Positions 4,308 to 7,084 of a DNA stretch of 7,084 nt are shown one piece after another. Location: positions 1 through 7,084 of the forward strand of contig JAISAK010000286.1 in assembly GCA_031266695.1 (NCBI GenBank), in the 5' to 3' direction. The position numbers and the translations under genes are program-made. Each line of letters begins with the position of its first letter. The stretch's first letter is position 1. The notes under the pieces are model-generated. The model was given only the letters and a program-made list of their open reading frames with translations. It ran no database searches and was not told the DNA's origin. The DNA comes from Treponema sp. (GTDB lineage: Bacteria; Spirochaetota; Spirochaetia; Treponematales; Breznakiellaceae).

Positions 4308-6212
4308 ATGGAAAAGAATACATTATTGGCGGTTGTGCTCTCCGTGGTGGTCTTGATAGGATTTTACCTTGTTCAGGGAGTTCTCTCTCCGCCGAAACCC
4401 CTTGACCCTGTCGAGGCTCCGCAGGGTTCCGCGGTTGCCGGGGCGCCCGCGCAGACTCCGGTTCAGGAGCAGCTTGCGCCGGTAACGGCCGCGGACAACG
4501 GCCCGGCCGCGGTGATCGCGGAAAGTGCGGCTGTGGAAAGCGCGGTTGCGGGAAGCGCCGCCGGGGCAGACGAAGAAGCGTCCGACCCGGGGCCGCAGTC
4601 GGAACAGTGGATTACGATAGACACGGATATCCTGCGGGTGGTGCTTTCCAACTCAGGCGGCGACGTTGTCTCGTATAAGCTGAAGGAGCACAGCGATAAA
4701 GAAGACCTTGTAGAGATGGTCCTTTCCGGGGACAGCGAAGCCCGCGCCTTTTCCCTGGCCTTCGGCAGTCAGAATGTCCAGCCCCTTACTTCCTTTTTTT
4801 ACGCAAGGCAGCTTTCCCCGTATTCGGTGGAGTTCTTTCGGGATTTCACAATCCCCGCAAGGGGAGGGGTAGCGGCTAACGGAGGAACCGGGGCTCCGGG
4901 CCGTTTCCGCCTGATCAAGCGCTACGACTTCAAGCCCAACGATTATATGTTCGAGCTGACCATCACGCTGGACGGCGGCTATTCCGTTCCCGGGTTTAAC
5001 TTTGCGCCGGGAAGCTCTTCCGGCATGAATGGTATTGCCTACACTCTTGCCTTCGGCCCCCAGATTGGGCCCCGGTTTGAAAAGCTCGATAACCGTTACG
5101 ATTACCGGCAGTATATTACCTATACCAACGGCAAGCGCAGGATGGAAAAGGTCAACGACTCCAATCCCAATATTATCAGTACCCGGCCGTCCTGGGCGGC
5201 GATTTCCGGCAAGTACTTTACCTTTGTCGCCGTTCCCTATCTTGCCCAGTATGATCTTGTTTATTCGACAAAACCGGAGCCGGGGCTTCCCGCGGCTTCC
5301 CGGCTTTACATTATCCGTCCCGCCCTGAATACCCCGCGGGCGGAAGACACCTATCGTTTCTACCTTGGGCCAAAGACCCAGGACGTTTTGGTTGCGTATA
5401 ACAACGGGAACAACGCCTTCGGCCTGAAGGATACGCAGCTTATTGACGCGGGTAATTCACGGGGATTCCTGAGTCCCCTGGAAAAGGCGCTTAAGTGGGT
5501 ACTCCTCTTTTTCTATAACCTTATTCCCAATTACGGCATAGCGATTATTCTGCTTACCCTGTTTGTGAAGATTGTTTTCTTCCCCCTTACCAAGAAAAGT
5601 TCCGAGGCAACCATGCGCATGCAGGCCCTTTCGCCCAAGATCAAGGAATTACAGGATAAATACAAGGATAACCCCCAAAAAATGAACGCCGAAATGTCGG
5701 GGTTTTACAAGAAGGAAGGCTACAATCCTCTTTCGGGCTGCCTTCCCATGCTTCTGCAAATTCCGATTTTTTTCGCCATGTATAACCTTTTCAACAATCA
5801 CTTTGATCTGCGGGGCGCCATGTTTATCCCCAAATGGATTCCCGATCTTTCCCTCCCCGAATCGATTTGGAATTTTCCGAACAACTTCAGGCTGCCCTTC
5901 CTTGGGTGGAACGCGCTCAGGCTTTTACCCTTTGTCTATGTAGGCTCCCAGCTTCTCTACGGAAAGGTAACGCAGACTCCGGATCAGAAGGGTAACACCC
6001 AGATGAAGATGATGCTCTACGTGATGCCCGTTATGTTCTTCTTCATCCTCTACGATGTGCCTTCGGGGCTGCTCATATACTGGATTTTCTCCAATATCCT
6101 TACCATGGTGCAGCAGGTGGGAATAAATAAATATCTGGCGTCCAAGAAGGCTGCCCAGGGAGTGGTAAATCCCGAACCGGTGATTGCACCGAAAAAGAAA
6201 AAAAAGAGGTGA
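4308..6212 (+). CDS. yidC: Membrane protein insertase YidC
   Basis: Oxa1/YidC/Alb3-family insertase of the inner membrane, acting alone or with Sec. 634 residues, a diderm-type length. Order of parts: TM1 (about 6-24); an Ala/Pro-rich periplasmic linker (about 28-98) with a short tandem repeat; the periplasmic P1 domain (about 101-375); then the conserved insertase core from LSPLEKAL (388). TM2 (about 408-428) carries Lys421 where E. coli has the hydrophilic-groove Arg366. The cytoplasmic hairpin MRMQALSPKIKELQDKYKDN follows, then NPLSGCLPMLLQIPIFFAMY (473-492), a TM near 538-556, and the pair LYVMPVMFFFILYDVPSG / LLIYWIFSNILTMVQQ (570-602). The tail ends in KKKKKR, a positive tail of the kind linked to ribosome contact in some YidC/Oxa1 proteins. 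GGAG (4299-4302) lies 5 nt before the ATG. Jag follows 48 nt downstream. Confidence 0.98.
   Translation: MEKNTLLAVVLSVVVLIGFYLVQGVLSPPKPLDPVEAPQGSAVAGAPAQTPVQEQLAPVTAADNGPAAVIAESAAVESAVAGSAAGADEEASDPGPQSEQWITIDTDILRVVLSNSGGDVVSYKLKEHSDKEDLVEMVLSGDSEARAFSLAFGSQNVQPLTSFFYARQLSPYSVEFFRDFTIPARGGVAANGGTGAPGRFRLIKRYDFKPNDYMFELTITLDGGYSVPGFNFAPGSSSGMNGIAYTLAFGPQIGPRFEKLDNRYDYRQYITYTNGKRRMEKVNDSNPNIISTRPSWAAISGKYFTFVAVPYLAQYDLVYSTKPEPGLPAASRLYIIRPALNTPRAEDTYRFYLGPKTQDVLVAYNNGNNAFGLKDTQLIDAGNSRGFLSPLEKALKWVLLFFYNLIPNYGIAIILLTLFVKIVFFPLTKKSSEATMRMQALSPKIKELQDKYKDNPQKMNAEMSGFYKKEGYNPLSGCLPMLLQIPIFFAMYNLFNNHFDLRGAMFIPKWIPDLSLPESIWNFPNNFRLPFLGWNALRLLPFVYVGSQLLYGKVTQTPDQKGNTQMKMMLYVMPVMFFFILYDVPSGLLIYWIFSNILTMVQQVGINKYLASKKAAQGVVNPEPVIAPKKKKKR
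4518..4562 (+). repeat. Three 15-bp tandem repeats in the YidC linker
   Basis: Units 4518-4532, 4533-4547 and 4548-4562 encode AESAA, VESAV and AGSAA (residues 71-85). They are in frame with the gene and lie in the flexible Ala-rich linker between TM1 and the P1 domain, where length changes should be tolerated. Confidence 0.7.
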
Positions 6213-6217
6213 TTTTC

Positions 6218-6231
6218 AAAATTGCAATTTT
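6218..6231. repeat. 14-bp AT-rich perfect palindrome between yidC and jag
   Basis: AAAATTGCAATTTT is fully symmetric about the central G-C. It begins 5 nt after the yidC stop and ends 29 nt before the jag ATG. As RNA it forms only a weak hairpin; as DNA it looks like a dimer-binding site. No convincing promoter is seen beside it. Confidence 0.45.
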
Positions 6232-6260
6232 AACAAACCCAAATCTATGGAGATATAGTT

Positions 6261-6977
6261 ATGATTTACGAATTTGAAGGCCGCACCGAAAAAGAGGCTA
6301 TTGACCGCGCGGCGGATGAGCTTGGCCTTGAAAAAGACGATTTTGATGTTGAAATTCTTGAAACCCAGCGGCAGAGTTTGTTCAAGAAAGGCTTTGTGAG
6401 GATCGGGGTGCATACCGACAAGCCTGTTTCGGCTTCCCATACCGGTTCCGCCCCCGAAGCCGACGAGGGCAGGCAGGAATCCTACAGTCAACCGGTTTTT
6501 GGCGATCCCGAGGCAAAGAACGAATTCGAGCAAAAGATGCTTGATTTTGTTGCGGGTCTTGTTGAGCATATGGGCTACAGCGGCAAGGTTTCGGTGCTTT
6601 TCCGGGAAGAACACAAGATCGGCCTTAAAATCGATTCCGAGTATTCTTCGATTTTAATCGGAAAGAAGGGCAAGAATCTTGACGCCCTGCAGCTCCTTGT
6701 AAACATCTATGCGGGCAGACAGGGCCGTGACGACATACGGATCATCCTTGACAGCGAAAACTACCGCATCCGCCGCGAAGAATCCCTTGTCCGTCTGGCT
6801 TATACCGTTGCCGATCGGGTTCGCGAGAACCGCGGTTCCGTTCTGCTTGAGCCGATGAATCCCTTTGACCGCCGCCTTATTCATACAACCCTGAACGACA
6901 TTGCCGATGTGGAAACCAAAAGCGAAGGCGAAGGTCTCTACAAGCAGGTACGGGTGTACTACCGAGGGGCGCGATAA
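6261..6977 (+). CDS. jag: RNA-binding protein Jag/KhpB (SpoIIIJ-associated, KH and R3H domains)
   Basis: Cytoplasmic RNA-binding protein (also called KhpB or EloR), in Gram-positives linked to cell elongation and division control and paired with KhpA. 238 residues in three parts. The Jag_N domain covers about 1-50 (MIYEFEGRTEKEAIDRAADE through SLFKKGFVRIGV). After a variable linker (about 51-85) comes a type II KH domain (about 95-165) with the GXXG loop IGKKGKNLDALQ (Gly134-Gly137). The R3H domain (about 172-236) has R204/R205-x-x-H208 and ends with VETKSEGEGLYKQVRVYY. GGAG (6249-6252) lies 8 nt before the ATG. It is the last gene of the cluster, next to its usual partner yidC, and a hairpin follows the stop. 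The spirochaete role has not been read from sequence; RNA binding is a family inference. Confidence 0.96.
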   Translation: MIYEFEGRTEKEAIDRAADELGLEKDDFDVEILETQRQSLFKKGFVRIGVHTDKPVSASHTGSAPEADEGRQESYSQPVFGDPEAKNEFEQKMLDFVAGLVEHMGYSGKVSVLFREEHKIGLKIDSEYSSILIGKKGKNLDALQLLVNIYAGRQGRDDIRIILDSENYRIRREESLVRLAYTVADRVRENRGSVLLEPMNPFDRRLIHTTLNDIADVETKSEGEGLYKQVRVYYRGAR

Positions 6978-6980
6978 ACG

Positions 6981-6998
6981 CAACCCCGGCAGGGGTTG
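6981..6998 (+). terminator. Terminator-like hairpin after jag
   Basis: CAACCCC (6981-6987) and GGGGTTG (6992-6998) form a perfect 7-bp stem with a GGCA loop, followed by TTTA. It starts 3 nt after the jag stop. The U-run is only three bases, so termination may be partial. An alternative, overlapping hairpin TTGTT / AACAA (6996-7000 with 7006-7010) is possible but weaker. Confidence 0.55.
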
Positions 6999-7010
6999 TT
7001 TAGCCAACAA

Positions 7011-7084
7011 GAGTGACCGCGCCCGGCGCCCGATAACGGCTGCCGCACCGAACAAAGGCACGAGGGCTTTAGCCTGAGTAGCGC
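7011..7084. other. Non-coding right edge, unassigned
   Basis: No reading frame here is convincing: the plus frames contain stops, and the open minus frames run straight into jag antisense. The stretch is GC-rich with short self-complementary bits such as GGCTTTAGCC near 7065-7075. It could be the start of an intergenic repeat or the leader of the next gene; the window ends too soon to tell. Confidence 0.3.

Noticed and set aside
6200..6977. YidC-Jag fusion through frameshift or stop readthrough
   Set aside because: The two genes share a frame, but after the TGA at 6210 there is a TAA at 6231 in that frame, and the -1 frame stops at 6275, so neither route joins the proteins.
6654..7061. Minus-strand open frame across the end of jag and the right edge
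   Set aside because: Most of it is antisense to the conserved KH/R3H region, and no ribosome-binding site or motif supports it.

Overview
The window reads as a spirochaete chromosome segment. A Treponema of the termite-gut type (T. primitia / T. azotonutricium-like) is my best guess. The evidence is a diderm-type YidC with a long periplasmic domain, a lipoprotein signal peptide with a loose spirochaete-style lipobox, and a Gly/Ser/Thr-rich repeat lipoprotein of the 'F-x-M-[ST]-G-G-x-I-x-x-N' kind that I associate with those genomes. The assignment comes from protein character and memory of synteny, not from a search.

Layout. Positions 1-1953 are the C-terminal part of rpoC (RNA polymerase beta'), cut by the left edge. 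Two hairpins follow (1959-1978 and 2000-2030); the second probably also ends the convergent gene. Positions 2038-3111 (minus strand, stop codon 2035-2037) encode a 358-residue predicted lipoprotein with six beta-helix-like repeats. Between it and the next operon (3112-3308) lie two back-to-back promoters whose -35 boxes are only 5 bp apart. From 3309 rightward runs the conserved translation/membrane-insertion cluster rpmH (ribosomal protein bL34), rnpA (RNase P protein), yidD, yidC and jag/khpB. The last 107 bases after jag are non-coding and start with a terminator-like hairpin.

How the genes work together. RpmH and RnpA serve the ribosome and tRNA 5' maturation. YidD and YidC serve inner-membrane protein insertion. 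Jag/KhpB is an RNA-binding protein classically encoded next to yidC. The five genes are co-directional with short gaps (73, 22-25, 55 and 48 nt), one good promoter lies upstream and no strong internal terminator is seen, so they probably form one operon. The lipoprotein gene is the accessory item: it sits between two housekeeping blocks that, as I recall, are far apart in T. pallidum.

No clearly new biological system is visible. The points most worth a second look are regulatory or structural: the colliding divergent promoters, a palindrome at the predicted 5' end of the rpmH mRNA, the unusual 5' region and unclear start of rnpA, a hairpin-bearing extra segment inside rnpA, a hairpin just before the yidC ribosome-binding site, and an in-phase A AAA AAG heptamer at the end of yidC.
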